Assembly (NCBI GenBank): GCA_002483445.1
Contig: DLHY01000166.1
Span: 67,186-131,185, forward strand
Length of the DNA: 64,000 nucleotides
Reading direction: 5' to 3'
DNA from: Blastocatellia bacterium UBA7656
GTDB taxonomy: Bacteria; Acidobacteriota; Blastocatellia; UBA7656
Position 1 is the stretch's first letter, and each line of letters starts with the position of its first letter. The notes below the pieces were generated by a model. The model ran no database searches, was not told the origin of the DNA, and worked only from the letters and a program-made list of their open reading frames with translations. Made by a program: the position numbers and the translations under genes. Of the stretch, positions 41,430 to 49,134 are shown piece after piece.

Positions 41430-42518
41430 ATGGCCGATCTGAGCATAAAAATCACGCGAAGACGACTGCCGAAATGGGCGCTCATCATAATCTGCTGGAC
41501 GCTGTTCGGATTATTTTTCGCCTCTCAGGGCTATCTCGCTCAGGCGCGCTTCGGCCAGCGTATCGAATGGATGCGCACGCTCGCTGTATGGCTGATGTGC
41601 GCTTATTCGTGGGCGTCAGTCACTCCATTCATATTATGGCTCGCGCGTCGCTTTCCTCTTGAGCGCCGCAGTTGGCTTCGCTCGCTCGCGATTCATCTCG
41701 CGTCGAGCGCGTTCTTTTCCGTCTTCGCGCTCATCATCTTTATTTTTCTGAGAGGCATCATACTCGCCGACGACACGAGACCGCCTCTCGTCGAATCTCT
41801 CCGCTCGCTGGCGATGGCGGAGTTTCACGCTGGTCTTTTGATCTATTTTTCGATAGTCGGCATAGATCACGCGCTCGATTACTATCGCCGTTATCGCGAC
41901 CGCGAGCTTCGAGCCTCTCAGCTTGAGACGCGACTCATTCAGGCGCAACTCGACGCTTTGAAGATGCAGCTTCATCCGCATTTTCTCTTCAACACCTTGA
42001 ACAGTGTCTCCGTCCTTATGCGATGCGACGTGGAAGCCGCAGACCGAATGCTGGTCGGATTGAGCAATCTGCTGAGAGTCGCGCTTGCTTCGAAGACCAC
42101 GCACGAAACACCGCTTCGTCAGGAGTTGGATTTTCTCGAAAAATATCTTGAGATAGAACAGACTCGTTTCTGCGACCGTCTCAGGGTGAGGATGAGAATC
42201 GACCGCGAGGTGATCGAGGCGATGGTGCCGCATCTGATTTTTCAACCTTTGGTCGAAAACGCTATTCGTCATGGAATTCGTGACCGCGAGTCGGGAGGAC
42301 TCGTCGAAATTCGAGCCAAGCGGCGAGGCGATAAAGTTCATCTCGAAGTGCGCGACGACGGCCCAGGGATAGAAGAAACTTTTTTCGAAGGCGTGGGACT
42401 TTCCAACACGAGGGCGCGGCTGGAATATCTCTACGGCGCAGATGGAAAACTCGAACTGAATAATGACTGCGAGGGCGGACTCCTGGTCAGCGCGCAGATT
42501 CCATTTCGCGTGAGTTGA
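41430..42518 (+). CDS. LytS/YehU-type sensor histidine kinase
   Basis: A 362-residue membrane sensor kinase. Four hydrophobic segments in the first 140 residues are followed by a coiled helix and the His_kinase domain: LKMQLHPHFLFNTLNSVSVLM (conserved His184, with His182), then ATP-binding motifs PHLIFQPLVENAIRHG (N box) and DDGPGIEE, and GVGLSNTRARLEYLYG. This is the LytS class, whose partner is a LytTR-type regulator; that gene follows at 42655. The two are separated by a REP hairpin pair. The signal sensed is not known. The ATG is in good context for domain coverage. Confidence 0.93.
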   Translation: MADLSIKITRRRLPKWALIIICWTLFGLFFASQGYLAQARFGQRIEWMRTLAVWLMCAYSWASVTPFILWLARRFPLERRSWLRSLAIHLASSAFFSVFALIIFIFLRGIILADDTRPPLVESLRSLAMAEFHAGLLIYFSIVGIDHALDYYRRYRDRELRASQLETRLIQAQLDALKMQLHPHFLFNTLNSVSVLMRCDVEAADRMLVGLSNLLRVALASKTTHETPLRQELDFLEKYLEIEQTRFCDRLRVRMRIDREVIEAMVPHLIFQPLVENAIRHGIRDRESGGLVEIRAKRRGDKVHLEVRDDGPGIEETFFEGVGLSNTRARLEYLYGADGKLELNNDCEGGLLVSAQIPFRVS

Positions 42519-42560
42519 GCTATAGATTTAAAGAAAATGATTTTCTAAAAAAAAAGGAAG

Positions 42561-42634
42561 CGGTGTTTAGAGTACCGCCTTTAGGCGGAAGACTGTGAGT
42601 TTCGCGCCTGCCGACTAAAGTCGGTACTCTGAAC
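42561..42634. repeat. REP inverted pair between kinase and regulator genes
   Basis: Left arm 42561-42588 (CGGTGTTTAG, then the hairpin CCGCCTTTAGGCGG) and right arm 42611-42634 (CCGACTAAAGTCGG, then TACTCTGAAC) have the same structure as the pairs beside the RAYT gene at 16805, 25 kb away. The paired bases change together, so the hairpin is conserved. It lies in a cistron junction, where such hairpins can alter mRNA stability. Confidence 0.85.
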
Positions 42635-42654
42635 TTCTTTTTCTTAACCTCTAT

Positions 42655-43425
42655 ATGGAAAGAATTCGAGTGTTGATAGCCGATGACGAGCCGCTTGCGC
42701 GCAAGGGCGTGAGGATGCGTCTCGACGCGGAGGCGGATTTTGAAATAGTCGGCGAATGCTCCAACGGGCGCAAGGCCGTCGAGGCAATCGAACGGCTCGC
42801 GCCCGATCTCGTCTTTCTCGATATCGAAATGCCGCGCCTCGGCGGATTCTCGGTAATAGAAACTATCGGAGCGAATCGAATGCCTGCTGTCATTTTCGTG
42901 ACCGCTTACGACGAACACGCGCTCAGGGCGTTCGAGGTTCACGCGCTCGATTATCTGCTCAAGCCAATCGATGGCGCGAGGTTTCGTGAAGCGATTGAAA
43001 GAGCCAGGAATCGAATACGCAATCGCGACCTTGAATCGATAAACCGGAAACTGAGCGACCTGATCCAGGACATCAAAAAAGAAAAGAAGTATCTCGAACG
43101 ACTGGCCATCAAATCGGGCGAGCGAGTCCTGCTCCTCGGCGTTGATGAAATCGATTGGATAGAAGCCGCCGACAACTACGCGCGAATTCATGCCGGAAAG
43201 CAATCGCACCTGCTTCACGCCACGATGAACTCTCTCGAAAGCAAACTCGACCCCGCGAGATTCCTGCGCGTGCATCGCTCGGCGATAGTCAACATCCTGA
43301 GCATCCGCGAGCTTCATCCTCTATTTCACGGCGAATATCGTCTCTCTCTCAAAAACGGCGCTGAGATCACATCAGGCCGCAGCTATCGAAATCGCTTGCA
43401 GCAGATTTTGAAGAACTCATTCTGA
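42655..43425 (+). CDS. LytTR-family response regulator
   Basis: A 256-residue regulator. The receiver domain (residues 1-120) has the acidic pair ADDEP, phospho-acceptor Asp56 in LVFLDIEMP and lysine in LDYLLKPID. The LytTR DNA-binding domain (about 150-256) shows LAIKSGERVLLLGVDEIDWIEAADNYARIH, LDPARFLRVHRSAIVNI and KNGAEITSGRSYRNRLQQIL. It is the partner of the kinase encoded just upstream and is probably transcribed with it through the REP pair. LytTR domains bind direct repeats as dimers; I did not find a clear target. The ATG at 42655 follows CTTAACCTCTAT, with no strong ribosome site, so translation may depend on the upstream gene. Confidence 0.94.
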   Translation: MERIRVLIADDEPLARKGVRMRLDAEADFEIVGECSNGRKAVEAIERLAPDLVFLDIEMPRLGGFSVIETIGANRMPAVIFVTAYDEHALRAFEVHALDYLLKPIDGARFREAIERARNRIRNRDLESINRKLSDLIQDIKKEKKYLERLAIKSGERVLLLGVDEIDWIEAADNYARIHAGKQSHLLHATMNSLESKLDPARFLRVHRSAIVNILSIRELHPLFHGEYRLSLKNGAEITSGRSYRNRLQQILKNSF

Positions 43426-43548
43426 CGGCGGCTCGCCCTTCTCTTCAAACAGTCTGCCCGCAAAAGAGAGCCGCTCGCCTCAAATCTGTTTCACTGATCC
43501 CGCGCCGCGTTTATCCTGTATAACAGAATCGATCCAAAGGAGAGCATC

Positions 43549-44775
43549 ATGCGCAAAGTGAAATCCATAGCGGCGATGATTCTGGTTGTTGCTTGTTCCG
43601 CCTCAGCGCAGGAATGGAATCAATGGCGAGGGCCGAATCGCGATGGCGTGGCCGCGGCCTTTTCGCCGCCGAAAGCGTGGCCCAAAACTTTAACCAAAAA
43701 ATGGAAAGTCACCGTTGGCAGCGGCTATTCATCGCCTGTCGTTTCAGGTTCGAGAATTTATGTTCATACCAGCAAAGAAGATCAGGAAACGGTTTCGTCT
43801 CTGGATTTGAACACGGGAAAAATTCTCTGGAGCAAAAGCTACCCGGCGGCCTTCGCCAAAAATGAATATGCCGCAAAAATGGACGGCGGCCCTTTCTCGA
43901 CTCCTCTCGTTGATCGCGGAAAGCTTTACACTCTCGGAGTCACCGCCATTTTGACGTGCTTCGACGCACGGGACGGGCGCGTCTTGTGGAGAAAAGATTT
44001 TTCAAAACAGATAGACACATCGAAGCTCTTTTGCGGCACGGCGATGTCGCCCATAATCGATAATGGTTCGCTCATAGTCCATGTCGGGGATGATCGACGC
44101 GGGTGGATGATCGCTTATGATGCCGAGACCGGCAAAGAACGATGGACGTGGGAAGGCGAAGGGCCAGGCTATGCTTCGCCTCTAGTGGTCGAGCTTGAAG
44201 GCGAACGACAGATCGTCACGCTCACGGATAAATCCGTCATAGGCATTTCCCTGTCCTCAGGAAATCTTTTGTGGAAGTTCGCTCACACGGACGAATGGAA
44301 TGAAAACATCGTCACGCCTGTCTTGCATGGAAAGACGCTGATCATATCAGGCGTGCGTCAGGGAACGCGGGCTATCAGGGTGACCAAAGATAAAGAGTGG
44401 AGCGTCGTCGAGGTGTGGCGCAATCAGAAGGTGGCGATGTACATGAGTTCGCCCGTCATCGATGGAGATTTTTTGTATGGGTTGTCGAACATTCGCAAGG
44501 GGCAGTTCTTCTGCCTCGACGCGCGCACAGGCGAATCGGTGTGGATGACGGAAGGAAGAGAGGGGGCGAGCGCATCGGTGATCGATGCGCGGAAGGTTTT
44601 ATTTTTTCTCACGAGCGAAGCGGAGTTGATCGTCGCGGCGAAGAGCGCGAAAGGATTCACGCAGGTCGCCCGCTACACGGTGGCCGACAGCCCGACCTAC
44701 GCGCATCCGATTTTTTCGGGCAACAGAGTTTTGATAAAAGACGCTTCAAGCCTCGCCCTTTGGTCTTTCGAGTGA
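43549..44775 (+). CDS. exported PQQ-like beta-propeller protein
   Basis: A 408-residue exported protein. A signal peptide (MRKVKSIAAMILVVACSASAQ) is followed by EWNQWRGPNRDG, a start common to secreted PQQ-like propellers. Repeats of the type VSSLDLNTGKILWSKSYP, LTCFDARDGRVLWRKDF, IAYDAETGKERWTWEG and GISLSSGNLLWKFAH form an eight-bladed-like propeller similar to BamB. It lacks the methanol-dehydrogenase active-site features, so I do not call it an enzyme. AAGGAGAG lies seven bases before the ATG. It stands downstream of the LytTR gene with about 120 bases between and no visible terminator. Confidence 0.85.
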   Translation: MRKVKSIAAMILVVACSASAQEWNQWRGPNRDGVAAAFSPPKAWPKTLTKKWKVTVGSGYSSPVVSGSRIYVHTSKEDQETVSSLDLNTGKILWSKSYPAAFAKNEYAAKMDGGPFSTPLVDRGKLYTLGVTAILTCFDARDGRVLWRKDFSKQIDTSKLFCGTAMSPIIDNGSLIVHVGDDRRGWMIAYDAETGKERWTWEGEGPGYASPLVVELEGERQIVTLTDKSVIGISLSSGNLLWKFAHTDEWNENIVTPVLHGKTLIISGVRQGTRAIRVTKDKEWSVVEVWRNQKVAMYMSSPVIDGDFLYGLSNIRKGQFFCLDARTGESVWMTEGREGASASVIDARKVLFFLTSEAELIVAAKSAKGFTQVARYTVADSPTYAHPIFSGNRVLIKDASSLALWSFE

Positions 44776-44835
44776 GACGCGAAGAAGGCGCAGAAAACTA
44801 TTCGTTCGCGCTCTGTTTGTCGAGACAAGAAAGGT

Positions 44836-45153
44836 TTACTTGAGAGCCGGGAGGTGTTCTTTGAGTTGATTGCGAAGCTCACGGAGTTCCATCTTCACAT
44901 CAAGCACAGCGACGCGCGAAAGGCTGAATTGCTTTTCGATATTATCCATACGGTACTCGAAGCCATCGAGCCTTTGTCCGAAATCGTCAAGCCGCGTCTC
45001 TACGCTTTTGCGAAATTCGGCATTCTCGCGACTGAGAGTATCGAATTTCTCCTCTACGCTTTTGCGAAATTCGGCGTTTTCGCGACTGATGTCATTGAGC
45101 CGTTCAAGGAGCGTTTCAAGCGTCGGTTTCGTGGTTACATCGTTGTCGCTCAT
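44836..45153 (-). CDS. small coiled-coil protein with an 18-residue tandem duplication
   Basis: A 105-residue soluble coiled-coil protein of unknown function. Residues LSRENAEFRKSVE occur twice, 18 residues apart, and at the DNA level this is a 54-base tandem repeat (44999-45037 and 45053-45091). Heptad-like hydrophobic spacing continues through RLDGFEYRMDNIEKQF to RELRNQLKEHLPALK. A related protein is encoded at 63650-63925: both start with MS(D/N)xD, then KPTLET(L/I)LERI. That match favours the ATG at 45153 over an in-frame TTG at 45162. Position and size suggest a small adaptor-like protein, but there is no evidence for a specific role. Confidence 0.7.
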   Translation of the reverse strand: MSDNDVTTKPTLETLLERLNDISRENAEFRKSVEEKFDTLSRENAEFRKSVETRLDDFGQRLDGFEYRMDNIEKQFSLSRVAVLDVKMELRELRNQLKEHLPALK

Positions 45154-45314
45154 GATGCTCAATTAAACTCCGCTTCTGTCGCTAATGTCAACGAGCCGAT
45201 TGACTCTCGCTCGCGCGCCGAGTATTATCCTCGCAGCCCACAGGCAGGATTTCCCTTTTAGCTTTTCCCCCTGAATTCAAACGAGGTCTTCAGGCTCCGA
45301 GCCTGCTGCAAGAT

Positions 45315-45725
45315 ATGACTGAACTGGAAAAAAATCGAAAGATTCGCGAGCGTCTCCGAGAAATCAGATTCGGGCTTCAGGAACTCCTCGTCGCGCTTTC
45401 AATCGACCGTTTCACAACCCCGCAGCCCGCAAGACAGGATTTCTTCGAGCAGATAGTCGAAAGCAACCACTCGACCATAAGCGAAGAGCTTTATCACCGC
45501 GCGCTGGCACTGATCACTGATCTCGGCTATGCCTCGACTCTAGTTTTGCAAACCAGACTTGAAATCAGTTACCAGCAATCGCTCCATCTGGTCGCTGTTC
45601 TCGAACGCAGCCATCTGATAGCCCCCGCGCACGGATTCCGCCCTCACAAAGTGCTGCCTGCCGCTTATGAACTCAGAGAGCGTCTCGAATCAGGCGTGGA
45701 AGAGTTGGCCGTCTCGCACAACTAA
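45315..45725 (+). CDS. FtsK gamma-like winged-helix protein
   Basis: A 136-residue protein. Its C-terminal half matches the FtsK/SpoIIIE gamma domain, a winged-helix that reads oriented KOPS/SRS sequences: EELYHRALALITDLGYASTLVLQTRLEISYQQSLHLVAVLERSHLIAPAHGFRPHKVL. The N-terminal half is helical with VALSIDRFTTPQPARQDF and is unknown. There is no ATPase motor. A free gamma-type domain may act as a DNA-binding regulator or an accessory to chromosome segregation. ATG at 45315. Nothing else nearby suggests a partner. Confidence 0.7.
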   Translation: MTELEKNRKIRERLREIRFGLQELLVALSIDRFTTPQPARQDFFEQIVESNHSTISEELYHRALALITDLGYASTLVLQTRLEISYQQSLHLVAVLERSHLIAPAHGFRPHKVLPAAYELRERLESGVEELAVSHN

Positions 45726-45743
45726 AGCGTCTGCACGAACTGG

Positions 45744-47435
45744 CTATCTGATCTTTCCCGGCCCCCACAGAGCGCGACCGGGCTTCGCGCCTGTATGCTC
45801 GCCGTCTTTGAGAACCTGAACGCCGTTGACCAGTACGTGCTTCACTCCCACAGCGTACTGATGCGGACGCTCGAACGTCGCGCGATCTGCTATCTCGTCG
45901 GGGTCGAACACAACAACATCGGCGAAATAACCTTTCCTCAAAGAGCCGCGCCGATCCAATCCCAGATTGGTCGCAGGCAGAGAGGTTATTCGTCTTATCG
46001 CCTCCCTGAGCGTAATGATTTTTTCTTCTCTGACGTATTTGCCCAACAGTCGCGCGAAATTCCCGTAAGCTCGCGGGTGCGTACTCGATTTGATGAAAGG
46101 CGCTTGGGGGGCCATAGATGCCGCATCTGACCCGAAGGAAACCCACGGCAATCGAATCTGCTTTTTTATGTTCTCTTCATCCATCATGAAATAAACCGCT
46201 CCCACGCGCGAACGGTCTTCAAGCACTAAATCCATTATCGTCTCTTCAGGCGTCTTGCCTCGCATACGCGCGGCATCATCGAGAGTTTTGCCCGTGAGCG
46301 GTTTCAGTTTTTCCGATTTGAAATCGACGAGCAAAACGCGCTCAGGCGAGCCTGCCGACAGGTAAAGGTTTTCCCATTTGTCGGTCGGCGTGATGATTTC
46401 ATGCGCGATTCGCTTTCTCATCTCCGGGTCCTGCAATCGCTTGAACAAAGCTTCGTATCCGCCATCCTGAGCCCACGGCGGCATCGCTGCATCGAGGCCC
46501 GTCGAGCCTGCCGGGTATGTGTACATATCAGCCGTTATCTTGAGTCCCTGCCTGCGCGCCGCTTCAACCATACGAATGACTTTATCCATCTTCGACCAGT
46601 TGTGCGCGCCTGCCGCTTTGAGGTGATAAATCTCTGCCGGAATGCGCGCTTCACGACTGATGCGAATCAATTCTTCGACTGCTTCCAGAAGGCGATTACC
46701 TTCGCTCCGCATGTGCGAGATGTATTTCCCTTTGTAGCGCGAAGCCACTTTGCACATCTCTATCAACTCTTCAGTCGAAGCATAAAAGGCGGGCGCGTAG
46801 ATCAAAGACGTTCCTATGCCGAGCGCGCCCGCTTCCATCTCGCGGCGCACAAGCTCGCGCATCTGTTCCAACTGTTCGGGGGTCGCTCGTTTGTCTTCAA
46901 GCCCGATGACATATTCGCGAATGGTGGTGGCCCCGATGAATGAAGCGACGTTTTGTGACACGCCAAGCTTTTCGAGATGTTGAAGATACTCGGCAAGCGT
47001 CGTCCACTCTATCGGGTATTTCAAATCGCCCTGCCCTTCCAGTCGTCGCTTTTTCATCTCATCGGTGAGCGGCCCCATCGAATCGCCTTCGCCGAAAATC
47101 TGAGTCGTCACCCCCTGACGAATCTCTCCCTGCGAGCGGCCATCGATGATGATCGAATCGACAGACCACGAGAGCATATTTATAAATCCCGGAGCCACGG
47201 CCAAGCCTTTAGCATCGATTATGGTCGCAGCTTTGGCCGGCGAGAGATTGCCGACCGATTCTATTCGGTCTCCGCGTATCCCTAAATCGGCGCGCACTCC
47301 CGGACGCCCCGTTCCGTCATACAGAGTGCCGCCGCGAATTATGATATCGAATGATTGATCCGCTCTTCTCTGCGCCAGGGCAGCGAGCGAAAGAATGAGC
47401 ATCAGTATGAGAGCCGTCAGTGTTCGCAGTTTCAT
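45744..47435 (-). CDS. N-acyl-D-amino-acid deacylase (D-aminoacylase), exported
   Basis: A 563-residue amidohydrolase family enzyme. A signal peptide (MKLRTLTALILMLILSLAALAQ) precedes DIIIRGGTLYDGTGRPGVRADLGIRGDRI, the usual N-terminal beta sandwich. The motif YISHMRSEGNRLLEAVEELI, AEIYHLKAAGAHNW and FADVVVFDPDEIADRATFERPHQYAVGVKHVLVNG are typical of D-aminoacylases, which hydrolyse N-acyl-D-amino acids to free D-amino acids using zinc. Export suggests use of peptidoglycan- or peptide-derived D-amino acids outside the cell. It is monocistronic, convergent with the FtsK-gamma-like gene, and an inverted repeat pair lies in its upstream region. Confidence 0.9.
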   Translation of the reverse strand: MKLRTLTALILMLILSLAALAQRRADQSFDIIIRGGTLYDGTGRPGVRADLGIRGDRIESVGNLSPAKAATIIDAKGLAVAPGFINMLSWSVDSIIIDGRSQGEIRQGVTTQIFGEGDSMGPLTDEMKKRRLEGQGDLKYPIEWTTLAEYLQHLEKLGVSQNVASFIGATTIREYVIGLEDKRATPEQLEQMRELVRREMEAGALGIGTSLIYAPAFYASTEELIEMCKVASRYKGKYISHMRSEGNRLLEAVEELIRISREARIPAEIYHLKAAGAHNWSKMDKVIRMVEAARRQGLKITADMYTYPAGSTGLDAAMPPWAQDGGYEALFKRLQDPEMRKRIAHEIITPTDKWENLYLSAGSPERVLLVDFKSEKLKPLTGKTLDDAARMRGKTPEETIMDLVLEDRSRVGAVYFMMDEENIKKQIRLPWVSFGSDAASMAPQAPFIKSSTHPRAYGNFARLLGKYVREEKIITLREAIRRITSLPATNLGLDRRGSLRKGYFADVVVFDPDEIADRATFERPHQYAVGVKHVLVNGVQVLKDGEHTGAKPGRALWGPGKIR

Positions 47436-47459
47436 CAGTCGCGTTTCCTTCCTGAAGAA

Positions 47460-47610
47460 GATGTCAGATGTTAGATATTAGATGTTAGTGAAGAGGGACT
47501 GCGCAGGAGCAACGTTGTACCTGCTTTCATTCTCATCTGTTCAGAGCGTCGTTATTGACGAACTGAACGACTATCCCGCTAACATCTAACATCTATCCTC
47601 TAACATCTCT
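47460..47610. repeat. inverted pair of ATGTTAG tandem repeats
   Basis: GATGTCAGATGTTAGATATT and GATGTTAG (47460-47489) face CTAACATCTAACATCTATCC and CTAACATCT (47578-47610), with a loop of about 90 bases between two divergent genes. Confidence 0.75.
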
Positions 47611-47699
47611 TTTGATTGCCTTTCATTTCGCGGGCCGATACAATCCGCCACTGGCACATATTGATACCCTAATCAAACAACCGCAAGGAGGATTGATCG

Positions 47700-48857
47700 G
47701 TGGACGAACTTTTTACCAAAGAAAACATTTACTATCGCGATCTGGCGCGCGAGGTGGCCGAAAAATACGTCCGCCCCATAGCGGCTGAACTCGACCGCAC
47801 GGGCGAATATCCCTGGAGCGTCATCGGCGCGCTCAAGGAATCGGGATTGATGGGCATGTGGGTGCCGAAAGAATACGGCGGCGCGGGCGCGGGCCTTTTG
47901 AATCTGTGCATAGTGTGCGAGGAAATGTCTCGCGTCTGCGGCGGCATAGGCTGCACTTATGTAGTCAACGCGCTAGGCTCTTTCCCCATCATACTCGGCG
48001 GAACCGAAGAGCAGAAACAGAAATACCTGCCCGAAATCGCGTCAGGCCGCAAGCTCATCGCTTTTTGTCTGTCGGAAAAAAACGCAGGCTCGGACGCGGG
48101 CAGCCTTCAGACTCGCGCCGAAAAAGACGGCGACACGTACATAATCAATGGAGACAAGAAGTGGACTACCAACGGAGCCGCCGCTTCCCTCTACACGGTC
48201 TTTGCCACTGTCAATCCTGATCGCGGGACTCGCGGCGTGACCGCTTTCATCGTCGAGCGCGAGACCGCAGGATTCGAGCTTGGCAAGCGCGAAGACCTCA
48301 TGGGCATTCGCTGCGTGCCGGTCAACGAAACTCATTTCAAAAACTGTCGCGTACCTGCGGCTGATCTTTTGGGCGGAGCCGAAGGTCGAGGATTCAAGCA
48401 CGCGATGATGACGCTCGATGTCGCGCGCCCGTTCGTCGCCGCTCAGGGATTGGGCATTGCTCAGGGCGCGTTGGATCTCGCGCTCGAATACACGAAGAAT
48501 CGCCAGCAGTTCGGCCAGTCGATATCTTCGTTTCAGGGGATTCAATTCATGCTGGCCGACATGGCCACGCAGGTCGAAGCTTCAAGGCAACTCGTTTATG
48601 CGGCAGCGCGGGCGGTCGATGCGGGAGTGAAAGACGTGTCGAAAATTTCGGCGATGTCTAAAGTGTTTGCGACCGACACGGCGATGAAGGTTTCGACCGA
48701 CGCGGTGCAGTTGTTCGGCGGATACGGTTTCTGCCGCGATTATCCGATTGAAAAATACATGCGCGACGCGAAGATCACGCAGATTTACGAAGGCACTAAT
48801 CAGATTCAACGCATGGTCATTGGCCGCGCTTTGATACGCGAAGGCGCGTCTGCTTAG
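47700..48857 (+). CDS. acyl-CoA dehydrogenase
   Basis: A 385-residue flavoprotein that introduces a trans-2 double bond in acyl-CoA, passing electrons to electron-transfer flavoprotein. Typical motifs: WVPKEYGGAGAG, CLSEKNAGSDAGSLQTRAEKDG, KKWTTNG, GRGFKHAMMTLDVARPFVAAQGLG, QLFGGYGFCRDYPIEKYMRDAKITQIYEGTNQIQ, with the catalytic glutamate in YEGTNQI. The length fits the short-chain type. The start is GTG with AAGGAGG about ten bases upstream. Chain-length preference cannot be read. It stands alone; a second dehydrogenase lies at 59589. Confidence 0.93.
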   Translation: MDELFTKENIYYRDLAREVAEKYVRPIAAELDRTGEYPWSVIGALKESGLMGMWVPKEYGGAGAGLLNLCIVCEEMSRVCGGIGCTYVVNALGSFPIILGGTEEQKQKYLPEIASGRKLIAFCLSEKNAGSDAGSLQTRAEKDGDTYIINGDKKWTTNGAAASLYTVFATVNPDRGTRGVTAFIVERETAGFELGKREDLMGIRCVPVNETHFKNCRVPAADLLGGAEGRGFKHAMMTLDVARPFVAAQGLGIAQGALDLALEYTKNRQQFGQSISSFQGIQFMLADMATQVEASRQLVYAAARAVDAGVKDVSKISAMSKVFATDTAMKVSTDAVQLFGGYGFCRDYPIEKYMRDAKITQIYEGTNQIQRMVIGRALIREGASA

Positions 48858-48901
48858 AGCCGTGTATAAACCATTTGAGGGTTAAGGCGCACTTGAAAGC
48901 C

Positions 48902-49048
48902 AGCCCCAGAGGGGCGAAATGTTTATAGTCGAGACGCGATACAAAGCCAAGCTCCGTCAGGAGCGATATGTTCGCCATTTCGCTCCGCTGGAGCTTGTTC
49001 TCTAATACTGGCTCTGGTCTATAAACATCCCGCTCCTCTGGAGCTAAC
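48902..49048. repeat. cluster of four GCTCC/GGAGC hairpins
   Basis: Four related units: AGCCCCAGAGGGGCGAAATG and TTTATAG (48902-48928), AGCTCCGTCAGGAGCGATAT (48950-48972), then on the opposite strand CATTTCGCTCCGCTGGAGCT (48976-48997) and TATAAACATCCCGCTCCTCT with GGAGC (49020-49044). Two face right and two face left, so the whole forms a cruciform or a clover of hairpins. It fills the gap before the M2 peptidase gene. Confidence 0.8.
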
Positions 49049-49134
49049 TAACAGCTACTCTCAAAGGGCTTCCTGCGCGTCGGTTTGGCGCGATTGTCAA
49101 TCTGATTTGCATTCGAATCTCAGGAGTCCCATTT

